DNA of 64,000 nucleotides from Siphonodentalium dalli (GCA_032622095.1 CP136066.1:230026961-230090960); one strand, 5' to 3'; positions 12,590 through 26,168 are shown, counted from the first letter of the stretch. A program made the numbers and translations. Notes: generated by a model from the letters alone, not told the origin.

Positions 12590-13310
12590 GGAAGATAATG
12601 GTGCAGGTTAAAATTTTCTAAAGTGACGCTGTTGGTGTCAGGAGAAAAAATGGGAGGGGCAGCAAACAATTATGAAATATTTTTGTCGACTATTTCCACC
12701 AAACTTACACATAATCACCTCCATGGTATGGCGCTGTTAGAGTCAGGGTGCACTGGGGGCATCATCAATTGATTTAAAGAACTATTTTTAGCGCATATTT
12801 CCGCCAAATTGATATATTATTCTTCTCCATGATACGAGGAATATAATCATGTGATTTAAAGACGCCAAATTGGTGCCGTTTGGGTCAGAGATGGGTGGTA
12901 ATAACTATGATAAGAATTGATTTAGTGGCCGATTGCCACCAAACTTATACATAATCATCTCCATTATATCAAGCATGCATGAGTCTAATGGACGTGATTT
13001 AAATATGTCAAACTTGGCGCGGTTTAAGTCATGCACGAGGAAGGGAGTTGAACCAAAACTGATACAAATATATTTAGCACTAATTTCCACCAAATTCATG
13101 AACGTTCTTCTCTAATGCTATGATGAATTAAATCAAATTTGGTGTCGTTTGGGTCATGGATGGCGAGAGGAGATGTACTAGCATTGATAAGATTGTTCCA
13201 TTCGCCGATATCCACCAAAGTTATATATAGTCATTTCCCAAGCCATCTTCATATCGTTCTAAGGAGTTTCTGGCGTTCAATGTTTAGAGTCTCGACAAAT
13301 GGTGATCGAA
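12590..13310 (+). repeat. Diverged ~150-bp tandem repeats, array 2
   Basis: Same family as 7600-8520, with CCACCAAACTTACACATAATC, CTCCATGATACGAGGA, TTTAGCGCATATTTCCGCC and GGCGCTGTTAGAGTCAGGG. About four to five units, more degraded than array 1. Confidence 0.7.
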
Positions 13311-13835
13311 TTAAGTCACTTGAACAATTGTAACTTCTCATATGACATATTTATATGGGGATAGGAATTAGGGCATTCATATAGTGAGCTAGCAAAACAG
13401 ATACATAGAAGAAAGCATTAAAAGTGTATTTATCAATCTGTTTAAGAGATACATATATTCTTGCAAACGGAGAGACATTGAACCGTCAGAGGATTGCATA
13501 TTAGAATCGCTCACGTTAATATTATAGCACAATTGAGTCTGCCCCATTCAATATAGTTTCCACAACAAATTTACAATTTGTCAAGAGATATGGAAATGTA
13601 TAGAAGGCCTGTTCAACAATATTGGTAACAGTGTGCAGTCAAATATAATTTCTTCTGAGATAAAAGAAAACGATCGAACAATAGTTTGTCCAGACGCTGT
13701 ATATACTGAACACAAAGAAATCCCTAAATAGCCCGGACGAAGTCAGGCATATCAGCTAGTCCTATATATACTTACAATGATTCCACACGAAGGACGCTGT
13801 GATATTCACAGTTAACACCGTTTAAATAGGAATTG
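13311..13835. other. No gene seen
   Basis: AT-rich sequence without supported coding, RNA or repeat features. Confidence 0.5.
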
Positions 13836-14012
13836 TCATGTTTTGTTTTAACATGGGGGGGGGGGGGGAGGTCGTAAAAAATTTCAGGCACGTTTGCTGA
13901 TTTTTACCTTTCCACCCTTGTTGGCGTCCAAAATTGTTTCAGTTTTCGCATGTCGAGTTAACTGTGACTAAAGCCAGAGCCACCTGAACCGCACTGGGTT
14001 ATTGCATACCGC

Positions 14013-14072
14013 CGGCCACTAGCGTTAGTTAATTAGACAGCGCTGTCTAATTAACTAACGCTGACGGCCGGT
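14013..14072. repeat. Near-perfect 58-bp palindrome
   Basis: GCGTTAGTTAATTAGACAGC is followed immediately by its complement, flanked by GGCCGGC/GGCCGG. It could extrude as a cruciform and may be a small terminal fragment of another element. Confidence 0.85.
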
Positions 14073-14594
14073 GCCGGTAATCACAGTGACAACACAGCTC
14101 GTATGTTTACCCTTTAAGGCTTGTTATACTAATTAATTTGCAGTCAGCTGCTTAGATATGTCTTCATAAGCAATGTATATCACGTTTCAAATTTAATTTT
14201 TTTAATTTTAATATTTAATTATTTTTTTTTTACATTTTTAGATCCTCAGTCCAGCCTAATATACACCATAAAACTGTCTTTTTCATTGCAAGTTTATAAC
14301 TTTAAATTTTAAATTCAAAGTTTAACTTTTAAAAAAATTTAATTTAATTTTTTATATGATTTAAAAAAAAACCTGAATCTGAAATGATAAATAAACGAAA
14401 TTAAAAGTTTTAAAACCTAACTTACATTTAAAAAGGAAGACAGGTAGCAAGACACTCTTTTTAGGTATGGTAACTGGTAGCAAACTAATCTTCCGAAAAT
14501 GTTCTGAGTTTTCTCCGCCTAAACTCAGCTATAATATTTTGGTCGTCATCTATGAACCGACAAAATAGGAACCAAACAAATATACCGTGCCAGT

Positions 14595-15095
14595 ATAAGA
14601 AGTATTAAATAGTTTGCCGATGACTGTGAATATCCGAACCGCACCCACACCCAGGTCTGGTAAATTGATAATAAATCAAAGTTCCCGTGGATATATTTTC
14701 GATTGGAAAACGGCTATATGTCGGGAGAATATAGCTCTATAATATCCAGTAAATAGAATCATATGCTGTGACTTAATATTTCAAGATATAACGGTTTCAA
14801 AGTGAAACGTTCTGACAGCCACGCGAGCCTTGTGTATAAGTATTAAATAGTTTGCCGATGACTGTGAATATCCGAACCGCACCCACACCCAGGTCTGGTA
14901 AATTGAAAATAAATCAAAGTTTCCGTGGATATATTTTCGATTGGAAAACGGCTATATGTCGGGAGAATATAGCTCTATAATATCCAATAAAGATATTCAT
15001 GTAGGTTGACTAAATATTTCACGATATAGCGGTTTCGGAGTGAAGCATTCTGAGCCTTTGGTATAATAAGTCTGTCCGCACCCACACCCAGCATT
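14595..15095 (+). repeat. ~240-bp direct tandem duplication, 2+ copies
   Basis: A block beginning AGTATTAAATAGTTTGCCGA at about 14600 recurs at about 14839, nearly identical for ~150 bp (GAACCGCACCCACACCCAGG, GATTGGAAAACGGCTATATG). A third, shorter copy starts near 15017. Confidence 0.85.
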
Positions 15096-15990
15096 TCGTT
15101 CTCGCTCCATTAAAAAAGAAGTCCGTGTGACAGGCTAATTACCTTACGCCATGTTAAAAATAGCTTTACCAGGCCCAGTCCGTCGGCGGTAGATCAAAGG
15201 TTATGTCGCCGCAGTCTGCTGTCTGGCATGTGGGTAAGTTACGTAATCATGTGACACATCGAAAAATAAGCTGATACTATATATCGCATTTTTTTATTTC
15301 ATTAAACTTCAGCTTTTGACAAAAACGAAATGTACCAAGTGTATAATTGGAATCCGCGGTTGAGGTTTGAGACTTCAATGGCTCGAATCCGTTGATAAAT
15401 ACGGAAATTACCCATGTGCATGTATAAATAAAAATATAATCTACACCCGAAATTAGAAAGAACTGAATTCATACAATTAGCGATAAAAACATGTTCATGC
15501 ACGATCGTTTTCGCATTGTTTATAGGAAATACATGGTTTTGGGTTCCGTTTGCATTGAACGAACTAAAGCGTTAAATTGTCGTTTTGGAAACTAATTCAA
15601 TTATATTTTGCTGATTTTCTAAAAAATATAATTTGTTTGATAACTTTGTTTTGCTTCGTCATAATTGTTTTTATCGTTTTATTGGCTAATTGCAATTCTG
15701 TTTTTCCTTTAAAAATAACAATACAATTTAACAGTTTATACATCGAATAATAAACGGTGATTAATTTGTCAGGGTGCCCTGCCCATGCTCCCACAGGCTG
15801 AGATATGAAAGGAATATGGAGAGCTAATTAATTACTGGTTGTATGCTGGAGTCACTGTATGGTATAAAGCCAGTGCGGTTCACACCCAGGCGCCCTGCAT
15901 TAGTGCTGGGAGTATATTTTAGTCACAGATAACTCGACATGGGCAGTTTTTCCGACCATTTTTTGGACACCCACCCTCCTTTTAACACTA

Positions 15991-17102
15991 AAACAGAGAT
16001 TTGCGGGGGGAATTCACTGTAAACAGTTGTATATGAATTTCTGTTTCAAACTATTTGGCATGGATGTTGACATGTAGATAGGAACGAGTCATTTTGGGGT
16101 CATTCGGCCAACAAAAAAGGCTGCCAGCGGCCATCTCGGATTTCAAAATTTCCAACAAAATAATTGCAAAAGCAGTAACAACAAATATTTGAGTTGCGCT
16201 GAGTTGAGGTGAAAAATAATTTGTTGGTCCCATAGAAGGCATACGTGCCCGGAACCCCCCCCCCCCGGTTTTAACGGAAGATATAGATTCCACGATATAT
16301 TTTAATTATGAACACTAACTGACAGATATAAGTTACGTTTAATAACATATTATGTTAATTTTTACCTCTAGCTTCAACCGGGACATGTTCCCCGATCATT
16401 TTGTTGCCAAACAAACCCAGCAAAATGCTGTAATCGGTGATTTATGTTTTCGCTCCGATTCCCGCCCTATATGTTCCGTTATCGCCCGAGTAAGTTCAAT
16501 TGTCGCCCGATCAATCCTATTTAGATTTCGACTATAGAAACGTCCAGTTTTCTAGCGATAGAGATCTCCATGGGACGGCCCTTCAAAATGATGACGAGAA
16601 TATTAAAGGGGCATGCATTCAGACTTTTTATGCAGTACATTTTCGGATAATGTTATGAAATGTTATCAATGTCTTCATTTTCCTGATATAAACAGTATTT
16701 GTCGTTGAAAACTTTCCTACGTCAGTTTCGCATCGGAAGTCTCACATTTTACTTTGAAATATTGCCGAGCGACGTATATATATATATATATATTCGATTA
16801 GCAGGGCAAATAATCAACGATGATACGAGAGGATAACTATATGGCTTTTGACTGAAAACGAGAATTATGATGAGCGGGTACAAGCAAATACCGATTTTCC
16901 ACGAGCGGCTTGATATAATGTGTCCAGTCAAAAGCCGTAGGTTTACTTTTTATTATATGCGGTTTCGTGATTTCGATTTACAATTATTGCTGTCAGGCGA
17001 CTGTTATGACAAATTAATTGTAGACCAAAACGAATCAGCTGATCGCCAACTGAATGACTCGTCTCTTGCTCATAGATAAAACCCTACCCGAAGCTAGATA
17101 TC
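15991..17102. other. No gene seen
   Basis: Contains a C-run at about 16254-16266 and a (TA)n tract at about 16775-16793. No supported gene. Confidence 0.5.
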
Positions 17103-17757
17103 GCACAATAAGAAATCAATAATTGCACTTAAGCGCAATAAGAATATTCGTTATTCCGCTTAAACGCAATGATATATTCATTATTGCGCTTCAGCGCAAT
17201 GTGATCTTTTCTTATTGTGCTTAAGCTCGATTAGAATTTCCCGTATTGCGCTTAAGCGCAATTAGAGATTCCGTATTGCGTTTAAGAGAAATAAGACGTT
17301 CCTTATTGCACTTAAGCGCAATTACATATCTGGCTCCTCATCAGTATTGCGCTTAAGCGCAATTAATATCTCCCTCATGAGATCACCCCGCTGTGCAAAT
17401 AGTATAATCAGAATAGGTCTACGTGTGGACAGTCACCAGGTGCACCCATTGCACTATGGACTACACCATTTGTGTTACAGGTTGGTTATGTAATGTGGCT
17501 AATTGTGTTTGAGGGCAATAAGGAAGATTAATTTTTAATTCCACTTAAGCCCAATTAGCTCTTATTGCACTTAAGTGCAATAAGAATATTCCTTATTGCA
17601 CTTTTAAAGTGCAATTAGATATTCCTTTTTGTGCTTGAATGCAATAAAATATTCATTATTGCGTTTAAGTGCAATTAGATATTTCCTTATTGTGCTTAAT
17701 CACAATCAGACCTTCCCTTATTGCACTTAAGTGCAATTAGAGATTCCTTAATTCCTT
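17103..17757. repeat. Array of the palindrome ATTGCGCTTAAGCGCAAT
   Basis: An 18-bp perfect palindrome or close variants (ATTGCACTTAAGTGCAAT) recur about every 40 bp, roughly a dozen or more times, in two blocks (17103-17360 and 17508-17757). They are separated by AGATATTCCTT-like spacers. Paired changes keep several variants palindromic (GCGC to GCAC/GTGC). Confidence 0.8.
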
Positions 17758-17764
17758 AAGATGC

Positions 17765-20700
17765 ATAATCCGAATTAACGATCGTAAATTACTATTCCCT
17801 TGGCTTCGGTGGTCAAATATTTGATACGAATCGAGGAACCCACTCACCAAAGTTCAGAGTGATTTTTGCAATCTATTATTTTTCACCAACGATCATTTTT
17901 AGTGGCCCAGTAAAAGGTCGACAAGAAGACGGTCTCGGACCAAATTGCGGATGAAGATGAATATAACTCTGATATCAAGTGGCTTTTTGTGTCAAATATG
18001 TTGACAAACCGGCAAAATTTCATTGAACAAAATGTTGATAAATAACAGGTTTTGGGCAATTTTGTACTGTAGTTGACTGGTTAGCATTGTTTTTGGCCAA
18101 TTAATCGATTCTGATAAACTGGAGCAGCATTGTTTTTAAAAACGTTGTTGTTTTTGGAATCTGATAATATGGGGACTATCGAATCGGATTGAGCACCTTT
18201 AAGCTCAATTATTTATTAAATGTCAATTTGGATTCCCACATACATGTACATGTATGTTTGGTGTTTTTAATAAAGTACCTCAAGATATTTTTGGAAAATA
18301 TAAAAACATCGCATCAAAATCAACACCATTAGTCAATCATTATAGGACAATTTACCGTCACGTAAAACGGTCGTGAAGCCAGCAAAATGAAGCAAATAAC
18401 TGGATTACGATAAACATTTATCCATGTCAGGAATCGGAACGCTGAAAATATGCGTGTCGTGAATCGGAACACTCCGAAAACAGAATCAGAACGCATGGTA
18501 GTGATACTTTGAAGGCATTATGTCAAGTTAAAATAGCGTATTTTGATCAACAGTATGATTAAAGTAACGATGTGTTGTTTGCGGATACACATACACATTA
18601 TCTCTTTCGCTTCGAAATTCACATTTGTACACAATACCTTTCTTCTCTGTGTGTGGATTTGAGTGAGCAAACCCTTTGTAATTTGGTACAGCGTGCTATA
18701 TGTGGGACGAAAGAATAAGTCAATGAAGAGTAAAATATCCCAGAAACAAGTCCCATCATTTAAATGTATCATCTCATGCATTGCTCCCTCGATATACACA
18801 AATTAGTAAACATGGTCGTGGAAAATCGAGCAAAACGTTCACTGAATCGGATCATATACCGCTCGGAATCGGAATTTTGCTCGGGCGGAATGAGAATTCG
18901 AGGAGCAGATCCTCCACAGTGAACAAGACATGTCTTGTTGTGAAAATAGATATCATTTGGTATGTATAATTGCCACAAGTTATATCGGTAATATTAATTC
19001 ATATTTCATAATTACCGCCGATGGTATTACTGCCGGGAGAGCACAAATAATCAAATACAGCTTATCTCAATTTTTTATGTCCAATTCACCATTGGTGTGT
19101 ATGGCTTAGAATGACTCTGAAATACTTTATGTTTCCTTGGTGCATTGGTCTATTTTGATCACTAGACCATGCACTGTAAATTGTTTTCAATCAAAGTGTC
19201 TGATGTGCAAATAATATATTATAGATCTTGCATAGATATTATTATGTCATAAAGTATATTGTAAAAGGAATAAAATGCAAGCCAACACTAAATATTTAGC
19301 AGATTTGAATCACACTACCATACAAGTATTCTCCGTATTGAGGACAGGGTTTTGCCAAATATTTTGCCAAATGAAAATAATTTTGACCAAATGTTGTTAG
19401 AAGTTGCCAAATTCTATCACTTCTACAACATTGTGCCTTTTATTTTGACTATTTCGACAATCGCTGTTTGAGCGGCCATTGATATCGATAGGAAAGCAGT
19501 TATTTCCTGATAATTCTCGCATCTATCCATATTGGTCAACTCAGGCAGAGAGTAATCAACTTGAATTATGCCACAGTGTTAAGAGATAATTATGGTGGTC
19601 AGCTTTAAAGACATGTTATGGACTTGTTCGGATGCGTTAAACTGATACGTTAGTATTCAGGCGCTATGCTAACTGGATGAATTATTAACATCGCCCAAAA
19701 TCTCAAGCAAATCGACCGTACCAATCCATAGAAAACATCGTCTGAACTACACTCGATTTTAAATATTTACTTCTCGATTCGGGACGCAACTATCGGCGAT
19801 AAACCAACGAAAACGATTTCGCCGTGGAGAGTCAACCTGAGTCAACTACATTTAATTATTATATAAAAATGACGGTGTGTGTTGTCAATTTGGATACACT
19901 ATTTCTAAAAATAACCACTTTGAGCAAGATTGTACTCCGTTCTATATTTGATCAAATAAAAAAAATATATATATATTTTACAGAAGTTCTTGGTATCTGA
20001 AAACAGGGGAATTTTAAAATATTTGTCATGCTATAAACATGCCTTGCTTAATAGTTTCATCACGCACACTGTTATCGACGCAAAATCTGTTTCTGATAAA
20101 CGAACCGGGGAACGATTTTCGTTCTTTCCATTTGCAGCAAATGTATCACCCACCCTCATCACCCACCCTCATCACCCACCCTCATCACCCACCCTCAGCG
20201 ACCATATCATGGATCACCCACCCTCAGCGACCATATCATGGATCACCCACCCTCAACGACCATATCATGGATCACCCACCCTCAGCGACCATATCATGGA
20301 TCACCCACCCTCAGCGACCATATCATGGATCACCCTCCCTCAACGACCATATCATGGATCACCCACCCTCATCGACCACATCATTGTGTCTCAGATGTTA
20401 AGTGACTTAGCACTTACGTATTCTTCCAGACCATTCTCTCAACACGTCGTGTCATCTGCCTGTGTCGTGCGGTTTGGGCATTCCTACCACGAACACACAG
20501 TCCGTCGCCTCATCAGAAACTGTTATTCAACTGTAAAAAATTGAACATACAGGGTCCCCATGTCATCAGATTCCAACAACAACCACATTTTTTGAAATAC
20601 CCCGTCAGTTATCTGAATCGAATAATTGCCCAAAAATAATACTAACCACAGCCAACTATAGTATACAATTGACTAAAACAATTTATTAACATATCGTTCA

Positions 20701-20985
20701 ACGGAATGTGGGCGGATTGTCAATAAATGTAACGCCAAAACCACTTGATTTTAGAGTTATCAATCTTTATCCGCAATTTGGTCCGAGCCGTCGGTTTGAC
20801 GAAGTTTTACCAGGCCACTAATAACTACACATCTCTAGAAATAACAAATTTCGAAAATAGATATATGATAACTCTGAGCTTTGACGGATGAGTTCCTCGA
20901 CTCGAATCAATTGTGTTTTTACCCCCGGAGCCAACGAAATAGTAATTTGGGAGGGTTAATTCGGATTGTGTATCTTTAATTTGGG
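17765..20985. mobile_element. Element with ~420-bp terminal inverted repeats
   Basis: The left arm 17765-18180 pairs with 20557-20985, sharing ATCCGAATTAAC at the outer end, the AAATTGCGGAT region, GAGGAAC-CACTC and the CCC(C)AT...CAGATTCCAA inner end. The 2.4-kb interior has no transposase-like ORF. The outer right end is itself duplicated (TTAATTCGGATTGTGT at about 20957 and 20988). Confidence 0.7.
20149..20385 (+). repeat. 14-bp then 29-bp minisatellite
   Basis: Four units of TCACCCACCCTCA lead into about six units of 29 bp (GACCATATCATGGATCACCC plus ACCCTCAGC). The 14-bp core is the 3' part of the 29-bp unit. Three open frames here encode the same motifs and are repeat-derived. Confidence 0.9.
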
Positions 20986-22070
20986 AGCGTTAATTCGGAT
21001 TGTGTGTCTTTAAACTGTCCTGAGAGGGTAATGATATAAACTTTATATTTGATCAATTAAGTGATCTTGATCCTTGAAAAAAGCTTAAACATTACCAATA
21101 TGTTCGGCATACATAATAAATTCAAATTGTTGATTTGGTATAGAATCAAATTATAAGAGTATCACCAACACATATAAAGGACATAACAAAGGGACATTTA
21201 CAGCAATACATGTCTTCAATCAAGTATACATAAACAAACAAAGTGTAGATTAATGTATTCATGAGTTGCCTAACAGTTTTAATTAGAGGTTAGGGTTATA
21301 CATAAATAAATAAAGTGTTGGTTAAAGTATTCATGAGTTGCCTAACATTTTTAGTTAGAGGTTAGGGTGGAACTTACTAATAATAAACACAGTTATTTGC
21401 CAATATTTGGTTAAAATATGATAATATCTAAAGAGGGGTTCAGTTCGCAAGCTCATTCCGTTTTGTATACATTTTGTAAATCCCCTTCATACAGATTGTC
21501 TTTATGTTTTACCGCTAACTCGTGTGTTGTAAAATAATTCAAGGGTTGCTAGGAAATCCGCTCGAATGAAGGTAAGTCCTAAACCACTGGTATGCACACA
21601 GGCGATGCCATTTTCTGTGTACCATGGGCCTTATTAAAAGGCGGGTTCGATTATTAACTTGAGGGACACAGGACCGAGGTGAAAAGTAGTTTATTGTTCA
21701 ACCTCCGCGGTTGAACCCATCGAGCGCGAATCTGGTGCATATTTCAGTTGACGATTATTTGTGTAATATCTACACGTATATTAGAGAGGTAATAATGTTT
21801 TGGATTTGATCTACCGATCGCGTGAGAATATACGACATGGCAGTGTTTGTCTTCATACATGATCAAGTTTTATGTACTAATGTTTTCTCCATGTATGGGA
21901 CGGTGACCGCTTGTAGTATCGACTCAGATAATAAAGAACGATGATATAACCCAACATGCACCCCCAGATATAATCTGCGTTTTATGTCCCTGTGCGATCT
22001 TATAAAGGTATGTATAGGAATACACTCACGATTGTTATGTTATTGGCTATATACATTCCTTTGACATTTA
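20986..22070. other. No gene seen; ~74-bp duplication
   Basis: At about 21226-21370 a unit containing CATGAGTTGCCTAACA and TTAGAGGTTAGGGTTA occurs twice. Nothing else is supported. Confidence 0.55.
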
Positions 22071-25000
22071 GTCCAGTGCATTTATGGTTTCACCTCAAAA
22101 TAATTGCAACACAAAGTTTCTCAGTGGGAATAAGTACTTTAACCCACCACAAATAATATACTAAAAATCAACAAGAATCAAGAAATGCGAAATTGATTAA
22201 TTTTGTGAAATAAATTTGTCAAAATTTGGTAAAAATACTCATTTTATAGCTTTTTAAGGATGTTTATAAAAAACTTCCTTTCACATGTCCTTCCATTTAT
22301 ATATCCATTTTGTAGAGTGCACAACCCTGATTTCAGAACAGAAAACCTTTCCTAGATACGTTGAGTATTTTTTGAGTTATGTGCCTCCAAATTTGGAGTT
22401 TGTCTAATTTCGGAGGCTCAATTTCTCAAAATTAGTTAAAATCCATTTTTTATGGTCTTGTATTTTAAAAAATAAAGAAAATGAAGGGATTCCTGTTGTT
22501 TTAGTCATTTCCTCTCTCGGTTGTGCACAAAATATGATTTCTTTATGCATCTATGATTGAGAGGAGAAAAATATTCTTAAACAAAATGTGTGTTCCACCA
22601 TTGTATGGACAGCAAAATTTGCATGTGGTCCAGAACCGGCGTGATGAAATAGCATATTTGATGTCATACAAATCAATAATTATATATCCATATTCCCTGT
22701 CTTTCTCATAATCACTTAAGTAAACATCGTTAAACACATTGTAAAGGAATTTCCCAAATCATGGTGTAGAAAATCAAATTATGGCCCTATTAATCTTTAG
22801 AATTGACTCATCTAAAAATGCCATTTTGGGGCGTTTTTTGTTCATTTTTAAAGGTTTTTGTGTACAAATTGTAAAAACAATGTATTTTTAATGTGCAAAA
22901 TCATTTGAACTTTCCTCCTGAAACTTTAGTGTTGAAATAAATGCCTTATATTGGATATGTCAATGAATGTCACTGAATTTCACAAATTTTTCTGGAAACT
23001 GATGCCAAATTTGAATATCTGAAATAGGGGTAGGGGAAACCATATTGACAAAATCTAGAAAATATGGACCTTGATGCATAAAACTTTAAAATCACCAGCT
23101 CCTACAAACCTTATTCTTTCATACAGAGTAAACTGCTTCCTGTTTTGATGTTCATATTTAGAGCTATGATCCTTTTTGTTGTAACTCAATGGCGAAATGG
23201 CGAATCATTATTTCGGGCTGGTTCTATATAACATGCTGATAAAAGCTCTAAATAAATATCTAATAATTATTAAAGTACTAAACTGTTTACCATGCAAGAA
23301 TAATCTGCACAAACTGGAATAAAACAACCCTTTGTCTCCAATGACTAGAATATGGTGACAAGATCATAGCCTTTGTGATTTCACCTATCCCATTATCAAC
23401 ATTCAAATTTGGAGTCAGTTTCTTGAAAAATATGATAAATCCAGTGACTGTTGATTGGCATAACCAATGTAATCATATTTTCCCCAACACTATGTGTTTT
23501 AGGAGGAACGTTCAAATGATTTTACACATTAAACACTAATTGTATTCATTGTTGTTTACTATTTGTGCACACAAAAAAACTTTAAAATGGACAAAAACAC
23601 CACAAAACAGTCCAAAATGGCATTTTTGGAAAAGAGTCAATACAAAGGATTTATAAGGCCATAAGTTGATTATGGCAGATATGTGTTTAGCAATTCCAGC
23701 ACAGTGTATTTAACCTAGTATACGTAAGAGGTTATGAGAAATACAGGGCATATGGATATCAATTTATTGAGTTGTATGACCTCAAATATAGTATTTCATC
23801 ACACCAGTTCTGTGTCACAAGGCAAATTTGGCTAAGTCCATACAATGGAACACACATTTTGTTTAAGAATATTTTTGTCTTCTCGATCATAGATGCATAA
23901 AGAAATCATTTTTTGTGCACAATATAGTGAGGCAACTAATACAACAGTAAGATATCCCTTCATTGTTCTCTAGTTTTTAAAATACTAGACCCTAAAATAT
24001 GGATTTTAGCTAATTCTTCAGAAATTGAGGCTCCGAAATTAGACAAACTCCCAATTTTGGAGGCACATAACTCGAAAAATTCTCAACGTATCTGGAAAAT
24101 GTTTTCTGTTCTGTAATCAGGATTGTGTACTCAATAAAATGGATATATAAATGGAAGCACATGTGAAAAACAGTTTTTTATAAACATCCTTGAAAAGCTA
24201 TAAAATTTTACTAAATTTATTTCACAAAATTTATCAATATCGCCTTTCTTGATCCTTTTTGATTTTTAGTATGTTGTTTATAATTGGTTAATAGACTTAT
24301 TCCTGCTAAAAAACATTGTGTTGCAATTAGTTTGAGGTTTGGCACTTTATTCTCATAAATGCACTGGACTAATAGGCAGGAAGATCCTTATGAACATGGG
24401 AGGGAAAGATGTTATGAGTTATGTATTCAAGCGAACATCCCAAGCAATAATAATGAGTGCTCTGTCTCTTAAGATCGACAACAACGTTGTACACATCGAC
24501 CCACAACTCTTGTTTCAGAGGTTTATCACTGTTGCCAAAGCGCCGACCAGAGGTGATGTAACATGCTGTGTCAGACTTTTAGGTAGAAAAGGATTTAATT
24601 TACATACACTATCACCAGGTGCAGTTTTGGAAGGGCTTAATTTGGAACCAACTGATTGGGATGGCAGGTTAAGGACGGGCGGCTTAATCCTATCAAATGT
24701 GAGGAACCACCAGCTCCAAAAGAACTACTGAACATCATTCGTTGTAAATGTAAAACGGACTGCAAAAGAAATAGGTGCATATGCCTTATCAGAAAATCAG
24801 AACGATCTATCCAGACTTATTATTTTTTCAAAATTCTATATTTTTTTAATGAATTTCTATATTTTTTCTTTTTTTCTCACTATTTTGCCACAAGATATGG
24901 ACAATTTAGTGTCATTGATACCACAAGCTGGCCCAAAATTGATGGAAAATCCCATATATAACTGATCAACAGTCCAAGTCCAACTATGGCAATTTTCTAA

Positions 25001-25564
25001 TGCATAAACATGTAATGTGAAATTCCATTTTTCTCTGATTTCTTGCCATTTTTACATCTTTTCACCCTAAAATATTTTGATTATTTGCTTGTAGTAACAA
25101 CATGGAAAAAACCCACAATTGTGGATATAACTATATAACAATAGTTCCAAGCCCAGTTATGACAAATTTACAATTGCATCAAGAGTTATTGTAGACTTCC
25201 AGTTTTCACTGAATTTTGGCAAATTATTCAACTTTTTGACCCAAATTTAGAAAATTTTATCGATATTTATAGAATAAAATGATACATAATCTTGGATACA
25301 ACTGTACCACAGTTTATCATTGTGAAAATATAACAATTGTATGTTTACATCAAGAGTTATTAACAAAAAATGTTAATCTCCATTTTTCACCAATATTTCA
25401 TCATTTTCGCCACTTTTTGCCTCAAAAAGGCCATTTCGCATGTCAGATTTTTGTTGATTTTTAGCTGAGTATACTCTATGATGCTCCCAACCAAAATAAA
25501 ACAAAATCTTTCGTGTTGCAATTATTTTGAGGTTCAGCCCTATTTTCTCATAAATGCACTGGAC
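22071..25564. mobile_element. Large foldback element with ~0.97-kb arms
   Basis: It begins GTCCAGTGCATTTATG at 22071 after a TA. The left arm (22071 to about 23045) is the inverted copy of about 23390-24369. The terminal sequence occurs a third time at about 25510-25564, inverted, again followed by TA. The element may be 22071-25564, with an extra internal end, or a 2.3-kb palindrome beside a solo end. TA at both junctions would fit a Tc1/mariner-like insertion, but two bases prove little. It carries the broken ORF at 24339-24803. Confidence 0.7.
24339..24803 (+). pseudogene. Broken transposon-associated ORF with Cys-rich motif
   Basis: Two overlapping frames appear to be one former reading frame broken near 24655. 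The upstream part (to 24731) contains HIDPQLLFQRF. The downstream part (from 24656) contains PAPKELLNIIRCKCKTDC followed by KRNRCIC. From memory, this layout (DPQLLFQR, then W-x-DGRL-P, then a CxCxxxCxxxxCxC cluster) resembles the C-terminal part of an uncharacterised protein family often seen as repetitive copies in invertebrate genomes. The expected further cysteines are missing and an AT-rich tail follows. The first ~10 codons overlap the palindrome arm. The function is unknown and the copy is certainly inactive. Confidence 0.55.
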
Positions 25565-26080
25565 TAATTACGGTCTTGGGCTTTATAAAATCGAAAAATA
25601 ACACGGGGAATATATTTCGTTGTCATTATTCGTTTCTTAATAATGTACTTCAATTTTCGATTTAAGTGACTTTGTGAGTGATTTTGCTTTGCATTTCTGA
25701 CAATTATGGATTTTTTCCTGGGTACTTAATTGAATATTTATTGCGAATTTGGCTCTCAAAAGTCACAGAAAAGCATGCATTTTTTAGTTGGGACCTTCAA
25801 CTGTAGCGAAGTGCACTATTAAGGAACAGATAATCATTAATAAATATATTCCCCGTATTATTTATTCGAATTTATAAGGTTCCCTGTCAAAACTTCAAAA
25901 AGTTCCAAGGTTTTGTACTGGTGGAGTATGATCTCTACGGGCGTTAGCCAGAGTAGAACTTCATGGCATGATCTAGACGTATTCAGCAAGCGACGGTAAC
26001 AAAAAGCTACAATGAAATAAAATCAAACACGATTTCACTGTAGCTTCTAATAGATACTTACGACGATTTATAATAACCCT
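25565..26080. other. No gene seen
   Basis: AT-rich with no supported features. Confidence 0.5.
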
Positions 26081-26156
26081 TTATGGAGCCCCAGACAGAG
26101 AGAGTAATGCACTGATGACTGTCGTCTGCTTCGGTCTGTATGAGGCTCCATAAGGG
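26081..26156. repeat. Hairpin beside MITE copy A
   Basis: CCCTTTATGGAGCC...GGCTCCATAAGGG forms an inverted repeat with CAGAC/GTCTG inside. A related half (GTCGTCTGCT...GGGCTCCATAAGGG) lies at about 37706-37741, also just upstream of a MITE copy, so the two travel together. Confidence 0.7.
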
Positions 26157-26168
26157 AATGTTATATAT

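Larger units (their letters stand above)
13836..15990. mobile_element. Inverted-repeat element with central palindrome
   Basis: The left arm at about 13915-14012 pairs with 15862-15975, sharing GGCGTCCAAAA, CATGTCGAGTTA, TGTGACTAAA and GAACCGCACTGG. A G-run (about 13855-13868) sits at the outer left edge. No transposase is visible. Interior features are listed separately. Confidence 0.6.

Noticed and set aside
19990-20544. 184- and 120-codon frames rich in His and Pro
   Set aside because: By-products of the 29-bp repeat, present in several frames.
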